29,849 nt of DNA. It comes from Gymnopilus junonius. Taxonomy: Eukaryota; Basidiomycota; Agaricomycetes; Agaricales; Galerinaceae. A program made the translations under genes and the position numbers. Below the pieces are notes generated by a model that was given only the letters and a program-made list of their open reading frames with translations, had not been told where the DNA came from and did no database searches. The stretch lies in contig JADNYJ010000394.1 in NCBI GenBank assembly GCA_015501075.1, positions 1 to 29,849 of the forward strand, written 5' to 3'. Shown piece by piece: positions 10,060 through 21,114 of this stretch (position 1 is its first letter; the number at the start of each line of letters is the position of its first letter).

Positions 10060-10640
10060 CGTGGTTTTATGTTGGTTTTAAGAGTTTGTTTCTGGACGCA
10101 CCTACTCCTATGCTCGTAGAAGGCAGCAAAAGCGACAATAACAAGGGAGCCAAACATTTTGTCACTACGAGGAGTGGCGACGTGCGATTTGAAAAATGAA
10201 CCAGGACCTTATTAAATAGCAATAAATTGAATGTGTTGCGAAAATACAAAGGGAATGAAATATCTTGCCGTAGACATTGAGTTTGTAGAGTTCAGCATTG
10301 AGAGCCTTTCCATTCTCCGAGCTGCGCAAAAGGGCCTCGCGCACCGTGTCCACAATCCCAGATGCGAAAGGAGAAAACTGCAGGGAGAAATCAGCAGCAT
10401 CCATCTTTCCCGCCTTTCTATACGATTCATCTAGGACATCCTTCTGGTGAACACAGCTGTGCTTCGGTGGCATCCATAAAATTCACAAATCTAGGAATGA
10501 TAAAGTTGGCTCTGCGTAAACTTCAGTTGACGTGAAGTTAGCATCTTACCCAGCACCGTCTGATCCAAAGCGATAGAAGAGGGTAGCGCCATTAGAATCG
10601 AGTGGAACGGTGCCGCTGCAGTATGGCAGTTCACTTATAG
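10060..10640 (-). pseudogene. 2OG-Fe(II) oxygenase-like pseudogene, copy 2
   Basis: Minus-strand reading gives AISELPYCSGTV and LFYRFGSDGAG, a GT..AG intron (10549-10491, 59 nt), then GFVNFMDATEAQL. After a gap and frame change it gives KDVLDESYRKAGKMDAADFS, GIVDTVREALLRSSENG and AELYKLNVYG. A GC..AG intron appears to link this to PGSFFKSHVATPRSDKM and FGSLVIV, after which the frame runs out of the family sequence. Where relatives have the H-x-D iron motif as HVD, this copy reads HVA, so an iron ligand is lost. The conserved C-terminal half with the second His is absent. Clearly decayed; related to copy 1 at 5.6-6.0 kb, and both are on the minus strand. Confidence 0.72.
10061..10140. repeat. 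Dispersed repeat segment, matches 22251-22333
   Basis: Both places share TGGTTTTATGTTGGTTT and AGAGTTTGTTTCTGGAC in the same order and orientation, with small indels and more divergence than the neighbouring 98% duplicated block. It forms the 3' tail of 2OG copy 2. Confidence 0.65.
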
Positions 10641-10649
10641 CTTCAAACG

Positions 10650-11174
10650 CGGGTTTAGCTGCCGCAGACGCGAGTCATCTCTTTCGAAGCTCCGCCCAGT
10701 GTCCCTGCACGAATCGCACACAACTCGAACGCGTGGTCAGGGTTTAGATGTGGAAAACTGAATGAAGAGAGTAAAAACGAGATTCAGAGATAAGATATTG
10801 AACCAACCTTTAAGCAACCTTTCGAGCTGAACAGTCGAAGTTGGGGTACGAAAAGTTCGTCGTCATGATTCAGAAGGTAAAAAACGACCACCACGATTTC
10901 TTTTACATCACGGCCACGCTGCGTCACATCTGACTTACACGTTTCTGAAGATCCCGTCCCCTATGTAATTATAAAGGCCTTCTTTGGTGACTGACGCACT
11001 CATTCAGGATCTGATAATACTTGCTCCTCTCCGTTGTCAGAAACCTACTCTCCATATCGATGTTGGCGCCCATGTCAATTTTACGTTGAAGTGTACAGCC
11101 TGTCGACTTAGGTCCACAACACTCTTTTGAAGAGTCGATTCGATTCATGAATCATGAATCACAGATTATAATTG
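10650..11174. other. No gene seen
   Basis: AT-moderate spacer upstream of 2OG copy 2 and left of the long inverted repeat. A short self-similar run of CATGAATCA occurs around 11145-11161. No coding signal. Confidence 0.5.
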
Positions 11175-11430
11175 GGAATCGGTGTAGGTACCTAAATAGC
11201 ACACTGGAGCTTTCATCAATTTCGTCATATTTCATGCCGTTCAGCTTATACCTTTACACTACGTCGTCCAATAGCTTTCGGGTTTTTTGTATCCTGTTTT
11301 TATTGATTATAGCTACGTTCTTGTGATTAGCTATTGGAAGACGTAGTGTAAAGGTATAAGCTGAACGGCATGAAATATGACGAAATTGATGAAAGCTCCA
11401 GTGTGCTATTTAGGTACCTACACCGATTCC
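11175..11430. repeat. Long inverted repeat: two 102-bp arms, 52-bp spacer
   Basis: The left arm 11175-11276 is the reverse complement of the right arm 11329-11430, with one mismatch (G in ACGTCGTCC against T in ACGTCTTCC). The spacer is 11277-11328. Both arms stop abruptly at their outer ends. A transcript across it would fold into a hairpin of about 100 bp. No open frame spans it. It may be a fold-back/MITE-like element, an inverted duplication, or a source of hairpin-derived small RNA. Confidence 0.97.
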
Positions 11431-11550
11431 ATCATTCCTGTGTATTTTCCACTCAGTTCCTTTGATATCTATTCGCTCAATGCTTCAATCTCTTCTGGGC
11501 CTCTTGTATCTTGTTTCTGTTGCCTAAAGCTACGTTCTTGCAATGCTATG
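11287..11550. repeat. Diverged direct repeat linking the hairpin spacer to its right flank
   Basis: The spacer sequence from 11287 (TTGTATCCTG, then AGCTACGTTCTTG) recurs at 11504-11550 (TTGTATCTTG, then AAGCTACGTTCTTG) in the same order and spacing. This suggests the spacer derives from, or is ancestrally related to, the DNA to the right of the hairpin. Confidence 0.6.
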
Positions 11551-12902
11551 TGCAAAATACATCATGAATCGATGTTTTATGCTTTCTGCTCTATACTGCC
11601 CTACTAAAAAAGCCTATAAATGCTTAAAGGTAATAGTTTAGCTGTATATATGTTGTATAACAATATTCCTGCGCTTGTAATACTAAATTTATTCTCCACT
11701 GTTATGATTACTGACCCATGATGAGTACCATGTACCAAGGCCCATTTCTCAATATTACCTTCAAGGCGCACACTTTTAAAGGTCATAAACATAAATGTAA
11801 TGCTGGTAAAAGCTTAAATCTAGCTCCAGGAAGCAGCAATCGTCCTTCAGGCTCATAAATACATCCATCTTCACCTAAGATAGGCCACATTTGCACTCAT
11901 TTATCGGGATAAATTGGGAGGGTTCTTGCAATAAACAGGCAAGAAGAAGTTATTAAACTAATATTATTAAGTTATCTGATATTTAGGCGCTGTGGGGCAA
12001 GGCAGAGACACCTAGAGTGTCTCTGTAAGAAGATATCCATTTTCGTGTCTAAATAAGGCAATATGGTGCAATAAATGCATCTATTACTTAATTTACGTAC
12101 ATAGAAAGGAGGGTGCACAAAGAAAATGGACAAAATCGATAGGGAACAGTAGAATATACGTGCTCGACGTCGGGCACAGCGAGCGGAAGGCAGCGGAACA
12201 GGTGCCGGAGGTTGCCATCAAAGGCCGTCGGTCTATATTTGGCGTGGGCGCACCTGTCGGACGCCGACTAAGTCCCCGCCGGTTGATCAATCACGTGGAT
12301 GCCTTACCTATACTATGTACTTGGTGTAAAGTGCGTACTTCATTGGAAGGAATATCGGCGGGTAAGCAGAAAGGAGGAAACCGCATACAAACTTCTAGGC
12401 ACAACGTGATCGATTCATGCCTACTAACTTGACAGACAGGGTGGGAACCTTAGGTGTCAAGCTCCTTCTCGAGATACGAGAAGTGGTTTTAGGAGCCTGG
12501 CACAAATGATGCTTCACTGAAGACTAAGGAAGAAAATGGCTGCATCCGTGCCAGTCAAAGGCAATTTATACACGCGCTACGTAATTATGACAATGATTCT
12601 TCAGCCAGAGATTAAGAGCGCGCACAATGGCTTTCTTCGGCGTTTAGAGAAATTTCTTCGCCCAGAAACAAGTTTTGAATACCAGTATAAACGCAACCCG
12701 TCAATAACTTTAACTCATAAATTAGATAAATCTCTGGTTACAAGTCTGGGTTTCCACCGTTTGCAAATATGGTCTCATAGCCCAACTTCCAATATAGCCT
12801 AAATTCATTCATTGGGTACATTGACCTTACATTTCAAACACTGTCAGTCTGTTACATCAACTGCCGCTTTCGAGAAATGTAAAGAAGACTGTGGTGTTCT
12901 TC
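11551..12902. other. No clear gene; small GC island at about 12155-12295 and a short hairpin
   Basis: Mostly AT-rich. At 12155-12295 the base composition becomes GC-rich. A minus-strand frame there reads FDGNLRHLFRCLPLAVPDVE, which looks like a coding remnant of unknown family with a stop just upstream. A 9-bp perfect hairpin (CAGAGACAC, loop CTAGA, GTGTCTCTG) lies at 12003-12025. Nothing else recognisable. Confidence 0.4.
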
Positions 12903-14200
12903 TTAGATATTCGTCCAATCTGAACAGTGCCTCACGAGCAGTGGGTCGATCTTCAGAGCAAGGTGCAATGAGACCAAGCCATAGTGATCAATTTCTGCGA
13001 GTCCCGTCTGAGGGTGTATTAATAATGCGATCGCCTGTCCGAATAGAGGGAAGAAAAGCTTACAGGGTAAAGGGATTCATGAATATTTGAGCCGAACTGC
13101 CAAATATCCAATTTAAAAGGGTTGTAAGGTTCATCATTTTCCAATTCAGGAGGAATTCGTCGGCGGTAAATTTCTCTCGGCGGGACGGGAACTCCTGAGC
13201 AGAGACGTTCAGAGGCCAAGGAGTCTTCAGGAAACTCGATGGCCGACTCAAAGTCTATGACATAAACACGGGGACGAGTCACAGTGGATCGTTCGTCCAT
13301 GGATTCCGGAAGCCATTCAACGACGAAATTCTCCAAAAAGAGATCCTAAAGTCACAAGATGTTAATAATGCACAAGACAAGTAAAAAGTCTGATTTTCTT
13401 ACTCTATGTGCAATGTGATTGTCATGAAGGTATGAAATGCCCTGTTGCCAATCAAATCTCAGATTGCTGACTTGAAATAGAATGGCGATGGATATACCTC
13501 AAGAGCCTGAAGGATCATATATAATAAGTCTTCGACCGAACTTCCGCAAGAAGGAAGCATAGCATCATCCAGGTCAAGAAGGAGTCTCGGAAAAACACCG
13601 ATTACAATGTCATCAAATATGATTTCATCGATCAAGGGTAAAACATGGTTGTTGGCAAACAAAGATTCAGGAGGTTGAGATAGCCGGCGCAAAAGACGAT
13701 GGACTGTCACGCCTTGACCACCAGCCGTCAGAACACGAAGGACGCAATCTCGTCTAATGCCTCGAGTTGTTCGTGCAACATGGGTAAGGCCGTTATGGAC
13801 AAGGAATCGCTTCACACGAATGTTGATGTTAACCTTGTTCGCGCTGAAATAGAGGTAATTATCTGGTTGAGGAAGACCTTCAGGTTGCGAGTGGAAGCCA
13901 AAACCTGCTTCCCACAGAGCCAATCCATGCCTGGATAAGAGGGGACCGAATTCATTCCAGGCCGCATTATAAACGTGTATGTCAGTCTCATGAAATAATC
14001 GCCAGGAAGACAAGTCAATAGGAAGCTAAGAACGAATAAGTATCAAGGATCTTCTATGGATGGAATAATAAACTCACATTTTCGCGGCGAGGCTTCCTTC
14101 TTGACGTCGACTGGTTGGCAGCCGAAAGAACACAGGCAAAGGTGATGGCAGTTAACAATCCCAAGTGCAGATGGGAAATGAAGCGAACTTCGTCTGCCAT
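12903..14200 (-). CDS. Membrane-anchored protein kinase-like protein, probable C-terminal frameshift
   Basis: Exons on the minus strand: 14200-14078, 14025-13498, 13441-13403, 13345-13064, 13007-12903; introns 52, 56, 57 and 56 nt, all GT..AG. Predicted 358 residues. Residues about 10-28 (HLHLGLLTAITFACVLSAA) look like a signal anchor, followed by a basic stretch. The catalytic-loop match is HIAHRDLFLENF (HRD..N), then VYVIDFESAIEF, where DFE replaces DFG, and PFKLDIWQFG. The usual VAIK Lys appears as Arg in CVLRVLT, so activity is uncertain. It belongs to an agaricomycete kinase-like family, seen by its wording around FLVHNG, ANNHVLPLI and ENFVVEW. Near 12970 the frame appears to lose one base: family-like sequence (CSEDRPTAREALFRL) continues in another frame to 12852, while the actual frame ends at 12903 after about 20 unrelated residues. 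The C-lobe end is therefore altered. Confidence 0.8.
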
Positions 14201-17200
14201 AGACAAGGATATTGATGAGTATGGTGGATAAACGACGTAAAAGAGATGTGCAACTGAAGCAAAACTGGGGGGTATATTTGAACGAAGTAAATTATCTTAG
14301 TATTAGTAACCAAAGTCAACATGATACCACGTGACCAATTACGTTGACCTCGGACCTCGGCCCTGCCAAATTGCTCCCTCATCGACAGCAGTAGATTCTC
14401 GCGATACCGACAACTGGATACAGATGTGCGTTTTTCGGGCCAGTGACCAGTCGTTAAAAATCACTGATATCTTTCATTAACGGCATTATTATTGCCTTAA
14501 GCTCCTTATATTCAGAGCGTACAATTTAAACTCAGACTGGCAACTTAAAATATGCTCGATGCTACCCCAATGGTTCGATACAACAAATTTGGAATTCGTT
14601 TAGGTAAAAACATCATAGTATCTTGATAAATTTACATTGTGGATGGATAGGAGGTGCAGTGATAAACAAACCTGAGATACACCCTGCAGGCTCAGGGATA
14701 GCTGGGAGATTGCGCCAATCTGATAGATAACAAAAAAAACTTATTGATGTTCTGAAATAAACTAGCAAATACACTTACGCGGTAGGTTGAAGAGGCGTAA
14801 AATTGACATGGACTTGGTAAACAACGTCATACGATCTCCGAACTCTAGAATGTAGTTGACATGCTAAAATGGTCATTAGCAAGATTATTGACTGCAAGAA
14901 GGCAAGGCATACAGTTGAGGACGTCTCCTTGAAGCCAACAAATTTGCCCACATATATGTTCCCGGAGGTGGACGACCTAAAGGCAATGTTTGACGTGCCT
15001 CTCACTAAGCAGTTGTGGTTCTGTCGATGTTAGGTCAGCTCGAGAGACCACAAAGCGCAGGAATAGAATACTCATACCATTGTTGAAGTTCGTTGTAAGA
15101 AATATGCGAGAGGGAATGCTACAACGAATGTTATTTTCCACCCTATATATACTCAGTAGTATATGTATCTCGGACCGTTTCGCCATATCGTAGCGGCGGA
15201 TGTTTTTGTCCTCCTGAATCACAGAAAGAAAATTACACACATGCGCGAAGAACTCGGCGTGTACCCCTTAACCGACTCGCTCCTTGACATGTTTGATTGA
15301 CCTGAATAAATAGGCCAAGGTCGATTTCCACTTACCACGCGTTATTGGCGGGCATATGATAATCTATCTACAATGCCAATCCTCCAGATATCTGCTAATT
15401 GGCTTTCAAAAGGACGCTGACTATGCCTATCCTTCGTGGTGTATACCGAGGGTTGCGGTCTACATCCGGAATTGTAATACAACTCACCATCCACTCGGTA
15501 ACCATGAGTTCTCACCCATCCGATTTGATATTTTATTAGTCCCCTAGTTAGCTCCGCTGGAGCTGCAGATATAGTCCTGACTCACCCTCTATTTACCATG
15601 AGGCTTCCTGTGTGGGTCCAGCCTGTGCACGAGCACGATATTTTGAAGCGTGGATAATCAGATAGATTTCTAAAACATAATACGCAGAATGTCGAAGAAT
15701 TTAGTAAGGACATGGTGGAAATCTCGTCAAATAGATACAGGAGCTTCGAAAGGATGAGCTGTGTGGGCGCCTATTCCACCTGCGTCCGTGTAATCCCTCT
15801 CGGACATCTCCGGACCACCGTGTGGCTTTCAAAAAGATGCATTAAGTTAGGTCTCAGAACATCTATAGAAAAGGCTGATCCTATGTTGAAATGTCGGTTG
15901 AGTAAGTTGTATGACAAATTTTTTGTACAAATAGCACCCGCATCCTCGCAGATCGGTGACACCGCCCGTCTCCATTTTCCCCTATGCTATATCGGACATA
16001 CGCCACCTGGAGCACATTCAGACCTTTCTTGACCGTCGGCCAAGATCCACATTTTTCTGGTTTTCTGCGCCTGAAATTCGAAACTTGACAGCATCTCTTA
16101 CCATTGTCATGGATCCTATCGTATCACACCACACCACACCACACCATACCGAATTTTAAAGAGCTTTCTCGCTGGCAGCTGAGTGATGACTCGACATCCT
16201 GTATTACTATACCAAGGTGGTATAAAATTGGTTCTAATCTTTTTGGAAGCTGACCAATTAGCTGGTTTTCGTTTCATCGCCCATTCTGGCAATGTTTTGA
16301 TGTATACACAAAGAACGGACCTTGTATTTGCCTTTGTCTTCCATTGCTACCATGAGTAAAAATTATTTGGGGTATCAACAGTGATTTACAATCGTACATT
16401 TCTTCATAGACCATGCTAATTTTGGGACTTTCCTGATCGTCATCAGACTTCCAACAATGCGTTCCACTAGATGCGCGATGTCGATGCATTAATATACAGC
16501 AATAGCAACATCTGTACAAGGAACGGAACGTGTTCAAGAGAGCGCCCGTGGGTGCAGTGAACAGCATTTTAGCGTGTTTGTTAGCTTTGACAAGTGGGCA
16601 TGGTCCATACTAATTGTCCAAATGTAGACCCAATGGCAAGGCGGCGTCTGAACCATACAAAGAATTTGAACCATCTTACCTTCAGTGTTCACCCATGAAC
16701 AAGTGTGCATCAGCACTTCGCGCTGATTTCTGAAGATGTGTTTCGTTACATTCCGGAGTTGATCATCCAGCGGATTCCAGCCTCTTGATATACCAGGTCA
16801 ATATGAATAGTCAATGACCTAGTTGGCAAACCAGCGCCCTAACGGTAAAATATTGTGCCGTCGGAAGGGCGGACGGAAGACCTATCAGCTCTATCTTCAG
16901 ACCAAAGGTCTCATAAGAATGTTAGAATGCTGTAGACTGTCATCAATTGTGGATGGAACCTGGACTGCGGAAAAGAAAGAGGATTTGGCGTGGGAATGAG
17001 AATGAACATGACTGGTATACTTGATTTCGAAGTCAGTATGTGCGCATCGTTCTCTTCGGGGTGACTGAGAATGGAGGCCAAATGGAGGCAGCGATTTCCG
17101 ACATGGCAGAGGAGGAAGCTAAGACACATGCATCAGTCTACTACGTCAACCTAGCGTAATACCCCTTCGGGTAACGAGAAACCTTGATCCTCGGCGAAGC

Positions 17201-17432
17201 AAAGAGTCGTCGAAGGGTACTTGATCAGCGTACTTGTTTGTGCATGCAATGTGTGTGAGGCGAAAGCCATGTGAATCAAATCATCGGTCCGTCACCCTAA
17301 GACGAGTCATTGTCTACAAAGCGCAAGGACACTTGGACAATACAAGAATCCATTTGAACAGGGCGTGGAATAACAGAAGAAGTTCACATCTCCGATCGCT
17401 AGATTATGCATGACCGTTGAAGAGTAAGCACT
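14201..17432. other. Gene-poor AT-rich stretch
   Basis: The longest open frames are about 60-106 codons and carry no recognised domain or convincing splice structure. An (ACACC)n pentamer run lies at 16125-16146. The bases just right of 14200 should hold the kinase-like gene promoter; no TATA box was seen. Old coding remnants may be present but are too decayed to name. Confidence 0.45.
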
Positions 17433-17730
17433 GGCAGCTGACGGCGTTGATAATGACGACCCTCATGCTACGAATTCAGCGAACCTGCTACATAGCAGTC
17501 AAAAAGTAAGAATCCTTCGCCGTAGTGAGCCCTAGCTAACCAGAACAACCGTCAATTGATGACGACAGTAAAAGTTCTTCTGGTCAAAGCAAGAGAGGAT
17601 GTCAGAATGACGGAAGATAAGCAGCTGACCGAATGCACTGGACATCGGAGTCGAAAAGTAACCCTTCGCCGTAGTGTGCCCTGGTGAAGCAGACCGATCG
17701 TCAACGGATGGTGATTGTAAAGGAATACTT
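17433..17730. repeat. Diverged direct repeat, two units
   Basis: Units at about 17433-17578 and 17620-17730 both contain GCAGCTGAC, then AAGTAA, then CCTTCGCCGTAGTG, then a CGTCAA..GATG stretch. Spacing inside the units differs by indels. No coding potential recognised. Confidence 0.6.
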
Positions 17731-17896
17731 GTTTTAGTGGGCCACTGCTTCACATGGCAGGACAATGCTTTTCCTACTTCACAAATAGTATTAGACCATC
17801 TATATATGATGATAGGTAAAATTTAAATATATGCCCTTCAGAATAAAATAGAACACACCTTGAACAGCAAATCCGATAGTACCTTGGCACAGATAT

Positions 17897-18766
17897 TAGA
17901 TTATGTAAGCGGCGGAGGAACGCTGCTGATATAATCACACACCCAGCTCCAGATACTAATAATAAGTCAAATCTAAATATAGCTGCCTTTTGCCACACAC
18001 TGCTGGCACATGAGGCATTTGTTGAAGTTCATATTGCATTAACTGATGCTAACTGCAAAATATACTAACCATTGTAACCATAAACCACAGTCTGGTTAGC
18101 AGTTAGTCCAAATTTTAGAATTTTTGTAACTGCTTAAAACTGGTCTTAACCAGTTAGGACCAGTCATAAAATTCTGAAATTTTGCACGATTATACCCACA
18201 TATTATAGCTTTTGAACGACCCAGAAAACGTAAAATTCGGTTGAGAATTAAGAAAGTTATAGCAATACTCGCAAAAATTGTTGAATCTGCTCTAATTTTA
18301 TCATTTCTCAACCGTTTGTGATGTTCTTGAGCTCGTTTTGACCGTAAAAATTGTGATTCATTTAGTTTACACTATGAGACAATTATTTATGCCAAAAAAA
18401 CTGGTTATAACTGGTTGATAACTGGTTATAACTGTAACCAGTTAAAACCAGTTATATAACTGCAAATAACTGTAACTAGTTAAAACCAGTTATATAACTG
18501 CAAATAACTGCACAAGACTGATCAAGACCAGTTAGTTGCAGTCCGGTCCAGTTATTTAGACATTTCTAATTTTACCTAACTGGTCTCGGTCTCGGTTAGG
18601 GTCCTCGGGCACCCAAAAACTGCACCAGACCAGACTTTCAAACATTAATTCCAGTGGCCCTGTAACTTATTATATTATATAAGCGGCGGAGGGACGCCGC
18701 TTATATCAGCGGATAAGATACAGCATTTAAAAATAATCTGAATCTAAATATAACTGCCTTGCACTA
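17897..18766. repeat. AACTGGTT-rich repeat field between two related flanks
   Basis: Flank copies at about 17897-17990 and 18670-18766 share GTAAGCGGCGGAGG/TATAAGCGGCGGAGG and AATCTAAATATA(A/G)CTGCC. Between them, about 18035-18620, lie many direct and inverted copies of AACTGGTT/AACCAGTT, including two near-identical tandem units at about 18436-18510 (AGTTAAAACCAGTTATATAA). The arrangement resembles a non-autonomous element or a degenerate satellite; no transposase is encoded here. Confidence 0.7.
18677..18706. repeat. Perfect 12-bp stem hairpin
   Basis: ATATAAGCGGCG, loop GAGGGA, CGCCGCTTATAT. The related flank at 17903-17933 has an imperfect version, so the palindrome is a feature of the repeated unit and not chance. 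Confidence 0.85.
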
Positions 18767-19719
18767 GGGCTCCATTCACAGCCATCTTCCAAAAACATAT
18801 TTCCATCAAACAAGCCCATTAATATTTATACATACAAAACAAGTTTCACAGCAGTAAAATTTAACAACAAACAGAGAATACTGCCATGACAAGAACCAAT
18901 GGTTTGTTGAAGAAAAAGAACATGGCAGAAGAATATGCCGGATAAAGCCGGACAAGCACGCCATCGGCTTGACTGCAGAGCCGGACCAAGCCGAACAAGC
19001 ACACCATTGTCCTGATTGCAGACATGTTGAGATGCTGCGGGATCACAGAGCATTACAAGAACGTCCTCTAAAAGAACGATGTTTTACTTACGTAAAAGCA
19101 TCGTAATTTGCTCTTGTGATTTGTAAATCGTCGGGATAAAAATCAAAGCATCCCGGGCCTCCCTCAATATAATTCAAGTCAAAAAGTTATGTAATTCCGA
19201 GATTCGCTTTCAAAGACAGAACGAATCCCACACATTAGGACAGCGGGAGATCTCAAATTAGGCGCAAGTTGTTTAAGCTCCAATGTTGTAAAATCGGCGA
19301 ATACCCAACATCGGAACATTTGCACCACAAAGATATGTACACTGACGCGACCAGACTTTTCATGACCTGCAATAAGCACTAGATTTGCATTTGAAACTGC
19401 AGTACACCAACATAGAGTTCTTCATTGTATTGCTTGCAAAGTGGTCCGATGATGAAGGTGCGGAACCAGAAGTCCATATTTTATTGGTATTATATTAATA
19501 CATGAAAAGGAAGGCGTCAGTGTTACGAGGAGGGTTGATTAGTCGATAATTCAGCATTAATGCTGAGTGGTTACGAATACAGAAATAATAACGTTCTTTG
19601 GAAGGTAATTGTCCTGTGTCGTTGACCTGAATGCTGAGGTCGTTCATGTATGGTGAATCCTGAAGTTAGGAGACTTGTTGCCCTATAGCCTTGTTAGCAT
19701 CGTCGCCTGCAAGTCTCTT
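18767..19719. other. No gene seen
   Basis: AT-rich spacer. A nearly perfect stem-loop (ACGATG.TTTTAC / GTAAAAGCATCGT) occurs at about 19076-19103. Short open frames have no recognised family. Confidence 0.45.
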
Positions 19720-20200
19720 TTGGTTTTGGCTTACTGAATCACCAAAGACTGTTATGCGTACTGTCAGCTGAGCCTTAAATAGACAAACAGAAGATACGCA
19801 CGAACGATGAAATAATCATTTCTGGCCGTAATGTTCTTCGGCAGGATGACTTGACATATCGATAGTGATACGGAAACCACTGGCCAGTGGGTGGGCTACC
19901 AGACAAGTCAGACAAAATTGTGAATAGAAGGCGTTCATAGATCATACCAATGTCGAGATTCTCACTGTTGTTTTCCATATGACCAGAAGAATAACACCAG
20001 TGGTAGTAAGCCTGTGTGCTGGAATCCCTGACGTGTCTGGAAGGACCATACATTCAGAATAGTCTTAGGTCAGAAGGAAGGGGCTATTACTCACTCCACA
20101 TCACGACCTGCTCTGAACCTGCAGCCCAAGAGGAGGACGCGTGTGGGGATAGGACTGGCGGGTTGAAGACAATGAGTTCTAAGATGGGATGAAAGTAGAC
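19720..20200 (-). pseudogene. KRE9/KNH-like small secreted protein, pseudogene copy 1
   Basis: Exon 1, ending at 20095, encodes VFNPPVLSPHASSSWAAGSE and QVVMW. Intron 20094-20037 (58 nt) leads to exon 2 (20036-19948): TSGIPAHRLTTTG, then after a one-base frame change GHMENNSENLDI. Intron 19947-19896 (52 nt) leads to HPLASGF, a further frame change, then QVILPKNITARNDYFIV. Intron 19801-19749 leads to LFGDS. These are the ordered landmarks of the Ig-like N-terminal domain found in KRE9/KNH1 and Ser/Thr-rich wall-associated proteins of basidiomycetes. No ATG and no clear signal peptide precede exon 1. The two frame changes and the missing start mark it as decayed, though all splice sites survive. 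Confidence 0.7.
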
Positions 20201-20287
20201 AAGGTCCGAGTCGCGAGTTTCTGGCGAATAAAGCAGAAAGTAGTGAATAGAAAAGTACTGCTGAGGACTAGCCAAAATGCACTCTCG

Positions 20288-20296
20288 TTTTATATA
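20288..20296 (-). promoter_or_regulatory. TATA box upstream of KRE9-like pseudogene copy 1
   Basis: TATATAAAA on the minus strand, about 120 nt before the first recognisable coding sequence. It is a plausible relic core promoter; the call rests on motif and position only. Confidence 0.4.
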
Positions 20297-20299
20297 CTG

Positions 20300-21114
20300 T
20301 CACTAGAGACTCCGACTCGTGGTCTTAGCCATGTCCGTCCCTTTGATAGAGTAAAGAAGCGTTCTCTAGCATGGAGTCAAGTGCACAAGGCTGATGTATA
20401 ATCTTAGATCCCGCCCCCAGGTGCTGGATTTGAAAATGGAGATACGAGATACAGAGCAGTGCGTGCAAGCAAAGCGCCTTGCAGCGGCGTTATTTTGCCC
20501 ATTGAAGCCATAGAAGTCACGGTCGATACTTGAATCAGATTCTTGTCCTCTGACTTCTTTCAAAGCCTGATGCCCAGTAGTTTCTTCGAGGGAGGTTACT
20601 TTTTCACGGAGTTTGCCCCGATCCTACAGACACGACGGCTTCGCCGGATGGGAGCCTTGTGATCATGTAGACGTCCAAGTAGAGATGATCTACTTCTTCA
20701 TGGAGGCAGCACATAACAGAAGTGGTGTCACGGTAGTGAGATCAATCTACGAAGTTCACGTCTTTGAGCAAAAAAAATAGTCATTACCGCGAAGACAAAC
20801 CTAGGACAGTAAGAGTTCGTTAATGAATATCTCTGGTGGTAAGAGAAATCTAGAGCGATCAGATTCATTAAATGAACCTACCCAGTTTGGTGAGTGGTTC
20901 CTATGAATTTCCTGATTGACGACACTTTGTAAAATTATGAGTCAAAAGAAGGCTTGGCGTAAGGTGAAGTCATCATTGATCCGCCGGCAATGGAGGGAGA
21001 TTGAGAAATGCTTGAAAATGACTTAGTCGTAAAATCGTAGCATAGAATATACATAATAATGTGAGCCGTACAGAGGAGAACGAATGTCAATTGATGATGA
21101 CCGACAAAGACCTG
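20300..21114. other. No gene seen
   Basis: Spacer between the two KRE9-like pseudogenes. Small open frames lack any recognised domain. Confidence 0.45.

Noticed and set aside
18400..18510. CRISPR-like array
   Set aside because: Repeats are short, overlapping and irregular, with no uniform spacers, and the genome is eukaryotic.
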